Source of the DNA: Firmicutes bacterium HGW-Firmicutes-1
GTDB taxonomy: Bacteria > Bacillota > Clostridia > Lachnospirales > Vallitaleaceae
Direction of reading: 5' to 3'
NCBI GenBank assembly: GCA_002841625.1
Contig: PHAG01000010.1
Span: 171,192 to 235,191, forward strand
Length of the DNA stretch: 64,000 nt
In this document: piece after piece, positions 54,705-63,163 of the stretch
How positions within the stretch are numbered: the stretch's first letter is position 1
Layout: every line of letters starts with the position of its first letter
Position numbers and translations under genes: made by a program
Notes under the pieces: model-generated
What the model saw: the letters and a program-made list of their open reading frames with translations, nothing else
What the model was told of the DNA's origin: nothing
The model's database searches: none

Positions 54705-54746
54705 TTGAAGAAATTCAATATAAATGCTACAATCACTATAGTGATT
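54705..54746 (+). promoter_or_regulatory. Promoter and palindromic operator of the GntR/UTRA gene
   Basis: TTGAAG (54705-54710), 17 bp, TACAAT (54728-54733). A perfect 16-bp palindrome AATCACTATAGTGATT (54731-54746) covers the -10 and the transcription start, the usual place for self-repression. Confidence 0.7.
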
Positions 54747-54763
54747 TTATGGGAGGGGTGCAA

Positions 54764-55468
54764 ATGGGAGTTATTTATATTGAAGTTAAGAATAGTCTCT
54801 TTCAAAAGATTAGCGAAGGTGTCTATAAAGCTGGAGACAAAATTCCATCAGAAAGAGATCTATCAGATGAATATCACGTAAGTAGAATGACTGCGCGTCA
54901 AGCAGTTAGTTTACTTGTTACAGAGGGTGTAGTTTATAGAGAAAAAGGAAAAGGAACCTTCGTATCTTCCAAACAATTTTCTCAAAACAATGTTAAGAGT
55001 TTTACACAAACGTTGAAAGAACAAGGATATGATCCTACAACGATCATGTTAGAATTCTCAAATGTTCACAGCCTTAGAGAGATCAGTGCTATCATGGAAC
55101 TTCCATATGATGCCCAGTATATTAAAATGAAAAGATTGCGTTTGGGCAATGGAGTTCCGATTGCATTAGAGACTGTTTACCTGCCAAGAGATAAATATAG
55201 CGGCTTAAAGGAAGAAGACATAGGCCAATCCCTATACAATACCTTGGAGAAAGGATATGGCTATGTTGTAGGGCGGGTTTCTAATGAGATTGATGCATGT
55301 ATATCGAATCGTATGATGATGAAATTATTTGAAGTTCAAAAACCAGTTGCTCTACTAAAATTAGTCGGAATAAGCTATACTATTGATGGGGATAAATTAT
55401 TTTATGAAGAGTCCTATTATAGATCAGATTTGTACAAGTACCAAGTTGATATTTATAAAAGAAAGTAG
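54764..55468 (+). CDS. GntR-family (HutC/UTRA) transcriptional regulator
   Basis: The N-terminal winged helix reads VKNSLFQKISEGVYKAGDKIPSERDLSDEYHVSRMTARQAVSLLVTEGVVYREKGKGTFV. The C-terminal UTRA domain (about 85-234) reads FTQTLKEQGYDP...IMKLRLG-like and MMKLFEVQKPVALLKLVGIS. HutC-type ligands are often phosphosugars or amino acid derivatives. I start at ATG 54764 with GGGAGGGGTG upstream (234 aa); a longer frame opens at 54623 but would cover the promoter. No target operon is adjacent, so regulation of itself is the only local target. Confidence 0.9.
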   Translation: MGVIYIEVKNSLFQKISEGVYKAGDKIPSERDLSDEYHVSRMTARQAVSLLVTEGVVYREKGKGTFVSSKQFSQNNVKSFTQTLKEQGYDPTTIMLEFSNVHSLREISAIMELPYDAQYIKMKRLRLGNGVPIALETVYLPRDKYSGLKEEDIGQSLYNTLEKGYGYVVGRVSNEIDACISNRMMMKLFEVQKPVALLKLVGISYTIDGDKLFYEESYYRSDLYKYQVDIYKRK

Positions 55469-55538
55469 ACTATGCGGTTGTCAAAAGTGTGAAATTATAT
55501 TATAATAACCCTATCTATTTTATAAGGAGGAAATGAAA

Positions 55539-55742
55539 ATGGCTCAAGTAACAAAGGAAATGATTATCGGTGATATCATTAGAATAGACCAAGGCGTTAT
55601 ACCAATTCTTATGGGAGCAGGTATGCATTGCGTGGGTTGTCCATCTGCTCAAGGCGAATCTCTTGAAGAGGCTTGTATGGTTCATGGAATGGATGTTGAG
55701 ATTTTAGTTGGGAATATTAATGCATATTTAGAAAATAAGTAG
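55539..55742 (+). CDS. DUF1858 (hybrid-cluster-associated redox disulfide) protein
   Basis: A 67-aa protein with the pattern [43 protein letters not shown]...[16 protein letters not shown]. The CVGC pair is the redox-active or metal-binding site typical of the family, and a third Cys follows in EEAC. Members occur in anaerobes, often near hybrid cluster protein; none is near here. ATG 55539 has AAGGAGG upstream. Confidence 0.9.
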   Translation: MAQVTKEMIIGDIIRIDQGVIPILMGAGMHCVGCPSAQGESLEEACMVHGMDVEILVGNINAYLENK

Positions 55743-55755
55743 TTTAGCCGAATGT

Positions 55756-55774
55756 AATGCGGAGGTTTGTGACA
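55756..55774 (+). repeat. Dispersed motif, divergent copy C
   Basis: ATGCGGAGGTTTGTGACAT resembles copies A and B (one T fewer, GTGAC for GTAAC), and the following CGATAA matches copy B's flank. It starts 14 bp after the DUF1858 stop. Confidence 0.5.
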
Positions 55775-55952
55775 TCGATAAAGAGTCAAAAATATAGAAA
55801 CATATATGCTGTAATTGAAGGATGCCTTTCTCAAAGATTCATAAATATAAAAAATAAATTGAGTATATGTTATTTTTTGCTTGATTATGAATCCAAAAAG
55901 TATTATAATTTCAATTATAACTGAAAACGCGAATCCACGGGAGGATATAAGA

Positions 55953-57140
55953 ATGAAAAAAGCATTAGCTATTATTTTAAGTCTTGTAATGATGTTTTCT
56001 ATTTTAGCATTTGCAGGATGTACTAAGAAAGAAGCGACAGATGATGGTACTAAGGTTGAAGATACTGAAGAAGGTACAGAAGAAGGAATTACGGAACCAA
56101 TCAAACTTGGTTTAATCGTTCCTAAGACTGGACAAGTGGCTCAATATGGTATCGCTGTTGAAAATGCAGCTAAATTAGCAGTAGATGAAGTAAATGCTGC
56201 TGGTGGTATCAATGGTCAAGAAGTTATTTTGGTTTCTTATGACAACAAAGCAGATGCACAAGAAAGTATTAGTGTATTTAATAGACTAGTAGACAATGAT
56301 AAAATTGTTGCATTAGTTGGACCAGTTATTAGCTCAACATCATTAGCAGTTGGAGAATTGGCTAATGATTTAGAAATTCCTATGATTTCTCCAACAGCTA
56401 CAAACTTAAACGTTACAGTAGGTTTAGATTATGTATTTAGAGCTTGTTACATTGATCCATATCAAGGTGGAACAGTAGCTAAATTTGCAAATGAAAACTT
56501 AAAAGCAACAAAAGCAGCAATCCTTTACAATTCAGGAGATGACTATTCAACTGGACTTGCAGAAGCATTCAAAGCTACATTTGAAGAAGCTGGTGGTACA
56601 GTAACTGATTACGAAGGTTACACTGCTGATGATAAAGACTTTAAAGCAGTTTTAACAAAGATCAAAGGAAATAGCCCAGAAGTAATTTTTATTCCTGATT
56701 ATTACAACACAGTTGGATTAATCGCTGGTCAAGTAAAAGAAGTTGGTCTTGAAGCAGTTATGCTTGGTGGAGACGGATGGGATGATGTTCAAAAAGAATA
56801 TGCAGACGTAATGGAAGGTTCATACTTTGCGAACCACTATGCCGCTGATGACCCAGACCCAATCGTTCAAGATTTCATTACAGCTTACAAATCAGCTTAC
56901 AATGGCGAAACTCCAAACGCTTTAGCAGCACTTGGATATGATGCTACAAAAATCATGCTTGCAGCTATCAAAACAGCAAACACTACAAATGGTCCTGCAA
57001 TTAGAGAAGCACTTGCAGCTACTGATGCTGATGCTGTTGCTGGTCATGTTACATTTGATGAAAATGGTGACCCATTAAAAGCAATTTCAATGATTAAAAT
57101 AGTTGCTGGAGAGCTTAAGCTTGAAGCAAAAGTTCAATAA
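55953..57140 (+). CDS. livJ: ABC transporter substrate-binding lipoprotein, branched-chain amino acid type
   Basis: A Leu/Ile/Val-binding-type receptor, 395 aa. Lipobox FAGC (Cys23) follows a typical signal; an acidic linker leads to the Peripla_BP_6 domain (IKLGLIVPKTGQVAQYGIAVENAAKLAVDEVNAAGGINGQEV...VALVGPVISSTSLAV...PMISPTATN). ATG 55953 follows GGGAGGATATA; the frame is open to 55881. A terminator separates it from livHMGF, which fits high receptor expression. The ligand could be another amino acid or amide. Confidence 0.93.
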   Translation: MKKALAIILSLVMMFSILAFAGCTKKEATDDGTKVEDTEEGTEEGITEPIKLGLIVPKTGQVAQYGIAVENAAKLAVDEVNAAGGINGQEVILVSYDNKADAQESISVFNRLVDNDKIVALVGPVISSTSLAVGELANDLEIPMISPTATNLNVTVGLDYVFRACYIDPYQGGTVAKFANENLKATKAAILYNSGDDYSTGLAEAFKATFEEAGGTVTDYEGYTADDKDFKAVLTKIKGNSPEVIFIPDYYNTVGLIAGQVKEVGLEAVMLGGDGWDDVQKEYADVMEGSYFANHYAADDPDPIVQDFITAYKSAYNGETPNALAALGYDATKIMLAAIKTANTTNGPAIREALAATDADAVAGHVTFDENGDPLKAISMIKIVAGELKLEAKVQ

Positions 57141-57183
57141 TTTATAAATTAGTCAAGTTATTATTAATAATAAGTGGATATTA

Positions 57184-57217
57184 GAACAAAGGGGGATGTT
57201 GTCTCCCTTTGTTTTGC
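57184..57217 (+). terminator. Terminator between livJ and livH
   Basis: AACAAAGGGGGA / TCCCTTTGTT stem with TGTTGTC loop, then TTTTGCC. Confidence 0.8.
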
Positions 57218-57272
57218 CATGAATAAACATAGTTTAACATAATACTTGCTTAACGTGTTTCCGCTTTAACTC

Positions 57273-57301
57273 TTGAAAGTGCTATAGTTAATTCTTAGTA
57301 T
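57273..57301 (+). promoter_or_regulatory. Probable promoter of livHMGF
   Basis: TTGAAA (57273-57278), 17 bp, TAGTAT (57296-57301), 88 bp before livH. Confidence 0.45.
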
Positions 57302-57388
57302 CAATGGACATGTAATTTCGTATATCGATATTAAGAATTGTACATATAGAAAATAAAACTCTAAAAATAATTTTAAAGGAGTGAAACA

Positions 57389-58270
57389 ATGAAAGATTTC
57401 CTTCAACAAATCATATACGGCATCAATGCAGGAAGTATTTATGCGTTAATAGCATTAGGCTATACGATGGTTTACGGTATTGTTAAATTAATAAACTTTG
57501 CTCATGGTGATATTTTGATGATGGGTGCTTATTTTGGATTACTTGCAATGACAGTCTTTGGTATTCCATTTCCAATTGCCATCATTTTAGCAATGATATT
57601 ATGCGCAACCTTTGGTATGCTAGTGGAGAGAGTAGCGTATAGACCACTCAGAAATGCACCAAGAATTTCAGCATTGATTACGGCTCTTGGTATTAGTATG
57701 TTTCTAGAAAGTTATTTCGCGGTACAATTTGGACTTGAAGTTAGAAAAATGCCAGAAATACCTTGGCTTGTAGGTACAACAATGATAGGAGGCATTAGTA
57801 TTCCTAAAGTAACCTTTTTAATTGTTGGATTATCTATTTTGTGTATGGTTGGGTTGCAATTTATAGTTAAAAAAACGAAGGTCGGAAAAGCAATGCGTGC
57901 TGTGTCTGAAGACATGCAGGCAGCTAAGTTAATGGGTATTAATGTAAATAAAACAATTTCATTTACATTTGCACTTGGTTCAGGTCTAGGTGCATTAGGT
58001 GGAGTATTATATAGCGTTGCATATTATCAAGTTGAACCATATATGGGTATATTACCAGGTCTTAAAGCCTTTGTTGCAGCAGTTCTTGGAGGAATTGGAA
58101 TTATCCCAGGAGCTATGTTTGGAGGTTTTGTAATGGGTATTATTGAAAACTTGACTAAAGGGTTTATTTCATCAAGTTGGTCCAACGCCATTCTTTTTGG
58201 CATACTAATTCTTGTTCTATTATTTAAGCCATCAGGAATATTTGGCAAAAATACTAGAGAGAAAGTGTAG
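57389..58270 (+). CDS. livH: ABC transporter permease LivH
   Basis: A 293-aa inner membrane permease with about eight helices. Family pattern: FLQQIIYGINAGSIYALIALGYTMVYGIVKLINFAHGDILMMGAY, the cytoplasmic loop GKAMRAVSEDMQAAKLMGINVNKTI (EAA-like), and GVLYSVAYYQVEPYMGILPGLKAFVAAVLGGIG. ATG follows AAAGGAG. livM starts 9 bp after the stop. Confidence 0.95.
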   Translation: MKDFLQQIIYGINAGSIYALIALGYTMVYGIVKLINFAHGDILMMGAYFGLLAMTVFGIPFPIAIILAMILCATFGMLVERVAYRPLRNAPRISALITALGISMFLESYFAVQFGLEVRKMPEIPWLVGTTMIGGISIPKVTFLIVGLSILCMVGLQFIVKKTKVGKAMRAVSEDMQAAKLMGINVNKTISFTFALGSGLGALGGVLYSVAYYQVEPYMGILPGLKAFVAAVLGGIGIIPGAMFGGFVMGIIENLTKGFISSSWSNAILFGILILVLLFKPSGIFGKNTREKV

Positions 58271-58279
58271 GTGGAAAAA

Positions 58280-59263
58280 ATGAAAAAATGGCAAGAACTA
58301 TTAATTACACTCTCCGCAATAGGAGTTCTCTATACTGTATTAGCTTTATTATTGGAATTTGATGTCCTAAGCAATTACAATAGAGGGATTATGATTTTAA
58401 TTGGGATCAATATTATTGCAGCAGCAAGCTTGAATTTTGCTACTGGTATTTTAGGACAATTGGCGCTAGGACACGCTGGCTTTATGGCGATAGGTGCTTA
58501 TACCTCAGCTATTTTTGCTAAAGCAGTCATGGATTCGGGCATGCCAAGTGTACTCATTATGATCCTTGCTTTATGTCTTGGTGGTACGGTTGCAGCAGCC
58601 TTTGGAGTTGCAATTGGGATACCTGCACTACGCCTTAGAGGCGATTACTTAGGGATAGTAACACTAGGCTTTGGTGAAATCATTAGAATATCTATCTACA
58701 ATATTAAAGCAATTGGTGGCGCAAGACCTGTTCTTGGTATTCCTAAAGGTCTTATGGGATTCACACAAATCTTTTTCCTAGTAGTGATTGTGCTAATGGC
58801 ACTATACTTATTGATTAGATCAAGACATGGTAGAGCAATTTTATCTATTAGAGAAAATGAAATAGCAGCAGAAGCGGTTGGTATTCCAACAACCTTCTAT
58901 AAAATATTTGGATTTGCTACATCTGCATTTTTTGCTGGTGTTGCTGGTGGTGCATTGGCATTTAACCAACGTATCATTGACCCTAGAAAATTTACCTTTA
59001 TGTTTTCCGTGGAAATTTTCATTATTGTTGTACTAGGTGGAATGGGCAGTTTAACTGGAACGGTTATAGCAGCTATTGTACTTGGTATATTAAATGAGTG
59101 GCTACACTTTATTGACCAATATAGACTTGTAATTTATGCTCTTTTATTGGTTGTTATGATGATCGTAAGACCATCAGGTTTATTTGGAACAAGAGAGTTT
59201 TCACTAGTAGGGTTAATTAAGAAATTAATTGCACGTAGCAAAAAGACCAATAGCATAGAATAA
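58280..59263 (+). CDS. livM: ABC transporter permease LivM
   Basis: The second permease, 327 aa. Pattern: SLNFATGILGQLALGHAGFMAIGAYTSAIF, LRLRGDYLGIVTLGFGEIIRI, RAILSIRENEIAAEAVGIPTTFYKIFGFATSAFFAGVAGGALA. I prefer ATG 58280 with AGGTGG 6 nt upstream; a GTG at 58271 is in frame. livG follows after 14 bp. Confidence 0.95.
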   Translation: MKKWQELLITLSAIGVLYTVLALLLEFDVLSNYNRGIMILIGINIIAAASLNFATGILGQLALGHAGFMAIGAYTSAIFAKAVMDSGMPSVLIMILALCLGGTVAAAFGVAIGIPALRLRGDYLGIVTLGFGEIIRISIYNIKAIGGARPVLGIPKGLMGFTQIFFLVVIVLMALYLLIRSRHGRAILSIRENEIAAEAVGIPTTFYKIFGFATSAFFAGVAGGALAFNQRIIDPRKFTFMFSVEIFIIVVLGGMGSLTGTVIAAIVLGILNEWLHFIDQYRLVIYALLLVVMMIVRPSGLFGTREFSLVGLIKKLIARSKKTNSIE

Positions 59264-59277
59264 TAGGAGGTGAAAAG

Positions 59278-60042
59278 ATGGCATTATTAGAAACAACTAA
59301 TTTAGGAATTACATTTGGTGGCCTTAGAGCAGTAGGCAACTTTGATATATCTATAGAAGAACATGAATTGGTAGGACTTATCGGACCAAACGGTGCAGGT
59401 AAAACGACTATATTTAACCTTCTTACGGGAGTTTATTTACCTACTGAAGGGGATGTTCTTGTTGATGGGAAAAGCGTTGTAGGACTGAAACCTTATCAAA
59501 TCGTTACGAGAGGGCTTTCAAGAACCTTCCAGAACATACGTCTATTTAAAGATTTAACAGTTATTGATAATGTAAAGATAGCTTTTCACCAACAAATGAA
59601 GTATGGAATTGTAAATACATTATTGAGATTTCCAGGAACACGTTTTTGGAGAGAAGAAGCTGAGGTTGATAAAAAAGCAAGAGAATTGCTTAAGATTTTT
59701 AATATGGAAGGATCGGCAGACAAATTAGCTAAAAATCTTCCTTATGGACAACAAAGAAAGCTAGAAATCGCAAGGGCACTTGCTACAAATCCTAAGCTGG
59801 TATTATTAGATGAACCAGCTGCAGGAATGAATCCTCAAGAAACAAAGGAATTGATGGATACAATACGATTCATACGTGAAAAGTTTGATGTTTCAATTCT
59901 GTTAATAGAACATGACATGAGTTTGGTTATGGGTATCTGCGAGCGTATTATAGTAATTGACTATGGTATGATTATAGCTAAAGGTACACCAGAAGAAATA
60001 AAAAATAATCCTAAGGTAATTGGCGCATATTTAGGTGCCTAG
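59278..60042 (+). CDS. livG: ABC transporter ATPase LivG
   Basis: Walker A GPNGAGKTT, signature LPYGQQRKLEIARAL, Walker B LVLLDEPAAGMNP, switch His in LLIEHDMSLVMGIC. The LivG-specific QNIRLF loop (SRTFQNIRLFKDLT) is present. 254 aa. ATG follows AGGAGGTG. Confidence 0.96.
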   Translation: MALLETTNLGITFGGLRAVGNFDISIEEHELVGLIGPNGAGKTTIFNLLTGVYLPTEGDVLVDGKSVVGLKPYQIVTRGLSRTFQNIRLFKDLTVIDNVKIAFHQQMKYGIVNTLLRFPGTRFWREEAEVDKKARELLKIFNMEGSADKLAKNLPYGQQRKLEIARALATNPKLVLLDEPAAGMNPQETKELMDTIRFIREKFDVSILLIEHDMSLVMGICERIIVIDYGMIIAKGTPEEIKNNPKVIGAYLGA

Positions 60043-60053
60043 GAGGTGAAGCT

Positions 60054-60755
60054 TTGTTAAAAGTAAATGATATTCACGTTTATTATGGAGCGATACATGC
60101 TATTAAAGGCGTTAGCTTTGAAGTTAATCAAGGAGAAATTGTAACTCTAATTGGTGCGAATGGGGCAGGTAAAACAACCATTTTGCATACGGTTTCGGGT
60201 CTCATTAAACCTAAAACAGGAACAATTGAACTCTTAGATACAGAAATTTCTAATATAGAAGCACATAAAATTGTAGAAATGGGAATGGCTCAGGTACCAG
60301 AAGGCAGAAGGGTTTTTGCTAAAATGTCTGTGCAAGAAAACCTAGAAATGGGTGCCTTCTCTCGAAAAGACAAAGCTAATTTTAACGATGACTATGATAT
60401 GGTTTTTGAAAAGTTTCCTAGACTTAAAGAGAGAAGAAAGCAGTTGGCAGGTACAATGAGCGGTGGCGAGCAGCAAATGCTTGCAATGGCAAGAGCACTT
60501 ATGTCAAGGCCTAAAATTCTTTTGTTAGACGAACCATCAATGGGACTTGCACCAATCCTAGTAGATGAAATATTTAATATTGTTCAAGAAATTAATAAAG
60601 CAGGAACAACTGTGTTGCTAGTTGAACAAAATGCGCACAAAGCATTATCAATTGCTTCCAGAGCTTATGTGCTTGAAACAGGTAATGTTGTGTTATCTGG
60701 GCAAGCATCCGATTTATTAGATAATGAAGAGGTTAAAAAAGCATACTTAGGATAA
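60054..60755 (+). CDS. livF: ABC transporter ATPase LivF
   Basis: Walker A GANGAGKTT, VPEGRRVF typical of LivF, signature MSGGEQQMLAMARAL, Walker B ILLLDEPSMGLAP, His-switch position Gln in LLVEQNAH, as usual for LivF. TTG start at 60054 with AGGAGGTG 7 nt upstream. 233 aa. Last gene of the operon. Confidence 0.96.
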   Translation: MLKVNDIHVYYGAIHAIKGVSFEVNQGEIVTLIGANGAGKTTILHTVSGLIKPKTGTIELLDTEISNIEAHKIVEMGMAQVPEGRRVFAKMSVQENLEMGAFSRKDKANFNDDYDMVFEKFPRLKERRKQLAGTMSGGEQQMLAMARALMSRPKILLLDEPSMGLAPILVDEIFNIVQEINKAGTTVLLVEQNAHKALSIASRAYVLETGNVVLSGQASDLLDNEEVKKAYLG

Positions 60756-60770
60756 AAAAACGAATAACAG

Positions 60771-60818
60771 AGGACGTTTCTTGTGGATCATATGATTCAC
60801 TTGAAACGTCCTTTTAGA
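60771..60818 (+). terminator. Terminator of livHMGF
   Basis: AGGACGTTTC / GAAACGTCCT, with a nested GTGGATCATATGATTCAC hairpin in the loop, followed by TTTTAG. Confidence 0.75.
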
Positions 60819-60867
60819 TTTTGGTTTATTTATTAGGAACCTATTTTTATACTTTTAACTGATCTTA

Positions 60868-61524
60868 TTATAAGTTCTTTTTGATGGATATAATTCGATA
60901 TCCTTTTGATTGTAAATGAGCAACTAGATCATCAACCTCTAAGGTATTTAAACGAATGACGATTTCACCATTTGATGGATCGGATTTATAATAATAATTT
61001 GTTACATGAGTAATGTTCACGTGAAAATCTTTGATGGTAGTAGAGATATCGGCAAGTGTTCCAAGCTCATCCTTTGCTTCAATAGCAATTCTTGTACCAG
61101 AATCATTGGTACCAATAATTTCAATAAAAGCGCCAATGATATCAGATTTCGTTAGGATCCCTTCTAAAATACCTTCCTCACTTATAACGAGTAGGGAATC
61201 AATGTTTTTTTCATTAAATAAAACAGCAGCTTCTTCAATAAGCATATCAGGAAGGCATGTAACCATATCTTTTGCTTTTATCATGATATCTTCACAGGTT
61301 GTTTTAGAAAGAACATAATTAAGTTCATATACACTTAATGTTGTTGCTTTTGAAGGGCTAAATTGTGTTAAAACTTGTTCTGTAATCATTCCGATGAGTT
61401 TTTTATCCTTCACAACAGGAAGTTGAGAAAAACCTTTTTCTACCATCATTTGGAAAGCTAACGATAGAGATGCATCTGGAAAAACAGTTATTACGTCAGT
61501 CACCATGCGATTTTTTACATACAT
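60868..61524 (-). CDS. CBS-domain protein with C-terminal ACT domain (AcuB-like)
   Basis: Two CBS domains (about 1-62 and 72-130: MYVKNRMVTDVITVFPDASLSLAFQMM..., IMIKAKDMVTCLPDMLIEEAAVLF) bind adenosine nucleotides. An ACT domain (about 142-218: TRIAIEAKDELGTLADISTTIKDFHVNITHVTNYY) probably binds an amino acid. The pattern is that of AcuB-like regulatory proteins. 218 aa. It is convergent with the liv operon, so an amino acid sensing role is possible but only inferred. Confidence 0.85.
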   Translation of the reverse strand: MYVKNRMVTDVITVFPDASLSLAFQMMVEKGFSQLPVVKDKKLIGMITEQVLTQFSPSKATTLSVYELNYVLSKTTCEDIMIKAKDMVTCLPDMLIEEAAVLFNEKNIDSLLVISEEGILEGILTKSDIIGAFIEIIGTNDSGTRIAIEAKDELGTLADISTTIKDFHVNITHVTNYYYKSDPSNGEIVIRLNTLEVDDLVAHLQSKGYRIISIKKNL

Positions 61525-61860
61525 ACGAACACCTCCAAAGAGTATTTATTATACAAATGTAAGGTAAGCTTACATTTGATTTGAGATTTTATTCGACTCG
61601 TAAGTCAAGCATTCTCCATATAAAAATTATATCATTGTTACGCTGTGATAGCAACTATTTGAAGAGGTTCGTTGCCATAATCTTACATAAAAATATTTGT
61701 GTGCTTTTAGGATTAGAACGTTCTTCAGTAACGCAGCCAGAAGAAAGATTAAACGGACATTTCAAAAGGATAAAAGCGGGAATCTCAATACAAATGTGGA
61801 AATTTGGTTACAAAACTTGAAGGTCATTTCAGGTACGATTGTGTAATTTACTGCAAAAAA

Positions 61861-61930
61861 TGTCGTTTATGCGGCTATAGGTGTCGTTTGTACAATTGCG
61901 GTTGACAATATAATTAAAATATAACAATAT
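61861..61930 (+). promoter_or_regulatory. Direct repeats 21 bp apart upstream of a promoter
   Basis: TGTCGTTTAT (61861-61870) and TGTCGTTTGT (61882-61891) are exactly two helical turns apart. TTGACA follows at 61902-61907 with a weak -10 CAATAT at 61925-61930 (17 bp). The 9-bp repeat with 12-bp gap is the layout used by LytTR-type response regulators (for example bacteriocin regulators binding TACGTTAAT-like sites). It faces the radical SAM gene. Confidence 0.5.
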
Positions 61931-62002
61931 ACATATAATTATTAAAATAAAATTAAAACCATAAAAATATACACTCGATATGAGAAAGGGATAAAGTATA
62001 TT

Positions 62003-62062
62003 ATGGAAAATAACGACCACTATTTGCATGGATGCAAAACGGTGAGCGTTTTTGTTATTTAA
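62003..62062 (+). CDS. Possible 19-aa peptide upstream of the radical SAM gene
   Basis: ATG at 62003 opens a 19-codon frame (MENNDHYLHGCKTVSVFVI) ending in TAA. The only ribosome-binding-like sequence, AAAGGGAT, is 14 nt upstream, further than ideal. The 3' half overlaps hairpins TTGCAT/ATGCAA (62034-62047) and CAAAACG/CGTTTTTG. It may be a leader peptide, a RiPP-type precursor or no gene. Confidence 0.25.
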   Translation: MENNDHYLHGCKTVSVFVI

Positions 62063-62119
62063 AATTATAATTTTTCTGTATGTAAAGAAATATCAAATAT
62101 AAAAAAGGGAGCGATCAGA

Positions 62120-63136
62120 TTGGCAAATATAATGATAACAAAGAGGTGTAATCTCAAATGTCCATATTGTTTTGCAAATGAATTTGTAAATAAAAACAAT
62201 GTAAATATGACAATGGAAGACTACATAAAAGCCATCGATTTTATTATGACAGAACAAGGAGCAGGGATTGGAATCATCGGAGGAGAGCCAACAATGCATC
62301 CGCAATTTAAGGAAATGCTAGAGATATTAATACATGATACTAGAGTAAATCAAGTAACTATATTTACAAATGGAATTAATATAGACAAGTTTGTTGAACA
62401 ACTAGTACATCCCAAATTTGCCTTATTGATTAATTGCAATAGCCCAATAGATACGGGAGAAGCAGCCTATAACAAGCTAGTAAAAAATCTTGATCTATTT
62501 GTTAATCAGTATTATATGGGCGATAGAATAACTCTTGGAATCAATATGTATAAGCCGGATTTTGATTACGATTACATATTAGATTTATTAAAAGTGTATG
62601 GGTTTAAATATTTAAGGACAGCCATTTCTGTCCCAAACACAGAGGATCTAAAAAATACGGATGCGATTACATATTTTAAAGAAATGAAACCTTCTGTGCT
62701 TAGTTTTTACTATAAGGTATTAGAAAATAATATAGTACCATTTTATGATTGCAATATGATGCCATCATGTATATTAACAAATAAAGAAAAGGACAAGCTC
62801 TATTACTTAATAGAGAATACGGAGATAGAAGATCGAAATCTTCTATGTAATATGACCACTTGTGAACCTGTTATTGATATATTACCAGATTTAAAAGCAA
62901 TTAGATGCTTCGCATTGTCGGATAATGCAAAAGTTAGGATTGAGGAATTTGAAAATATATTTGAATTAAAAGCCTATTTTAATAACATGTTTGACTGCTT
63001 TGGATATAACGTGCTTTCGTCTTCGGAATGTAAGGATTGTAATAAACGCAAGCTAATGCAATGTTCTGGTGGATGCTATGCGTTTAAGATAAATAAAATA
63101 ATTGAAGCACAAAACTTAGTAAGTCAAATAAGTTAG
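62120..63136 (+). CDS. Radical SAM/SPASM domain protein
   Basis: A 338-aa radical SAM enzyme. The cluster motif KRCNLKCPYCFAN (Cys10, 14, 17) is at the very N terminus, followed by GGEPTMHP. The C-terminal SPASM region contains ECKDCNKRKLMQCSGGCYAFK and further Cys residues (MTTCEP, IRCFAL, DCFGY) for one or two auxiliary 4Fe-4S clusters. SPASM enzymes modify peptides (RiPPs) or activate sulfatases. This one has no peptide-binding RRE that I can see. TTG start at 62120 follows AAGGGAGCG. The CBM48-like gene begins 27 bp after its stop, so they form an operon. Substrate unknown. Confidence 0.85.
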   Translation: MANIMITKRCNLKCPYCFANEFVNKNNVNMTMEDYIKAIDFIMTEQGAGIGIIGGEPTMHPQFKEMLEILIHDTRVNQVTIFTNGINIDKFVEQLVHPKFALLINCNSPIDTGEAAYNKLVKNLDLFVNQYYMGDRITLGINMYKPDFDYDYILDLLKVYGFKYLRTAISVPNTEDLKNTDAITYFKEMKPSVLSFYYKVLENNIVPFYDCNMMPSCILTNKEKDKLYYLIENTEIEDRNLLCNMTTCEPVIDILPDLKAIRCFALSDNAKVRIEEFENIFELKAYFNNMFDCFGYNVLSSSECKDCNKRKLMQCSGGCYAFKINKIIEAQNLVSQIS

Positions 63137-63163
63137 TAATTATATTTAGGAGGAGAAAAAATA

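Larger units (their letters stand above)
61525..62119. other. 595-bp region between the CBS-ACT gene and the radical SAM gene
   Basis: The first 330 bp hold an 80-codon open frame (61581-61820) with no good ribosome binding site and no recognisable domain, so I do not call it. From 61861 on lie a pair of direct repeats, a promoter, a possible 19-codon ORF and small hairpins, described separately. Confidence 0.5.

Noticed and set aside
55770..55923. GTG-started ORF of about 50 codons after motif copy C
   Set aside because: The GGAGG is only about 3 nt from the GTG, composition is random-like, and the 5' UTR of livJ explains the region.
61581..61820. 80-codon plus-strand ORF before the radical SAM operon
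   Set aside because: No good ribosome binding site, no domain and random-looking composition; not enough to call a gene.
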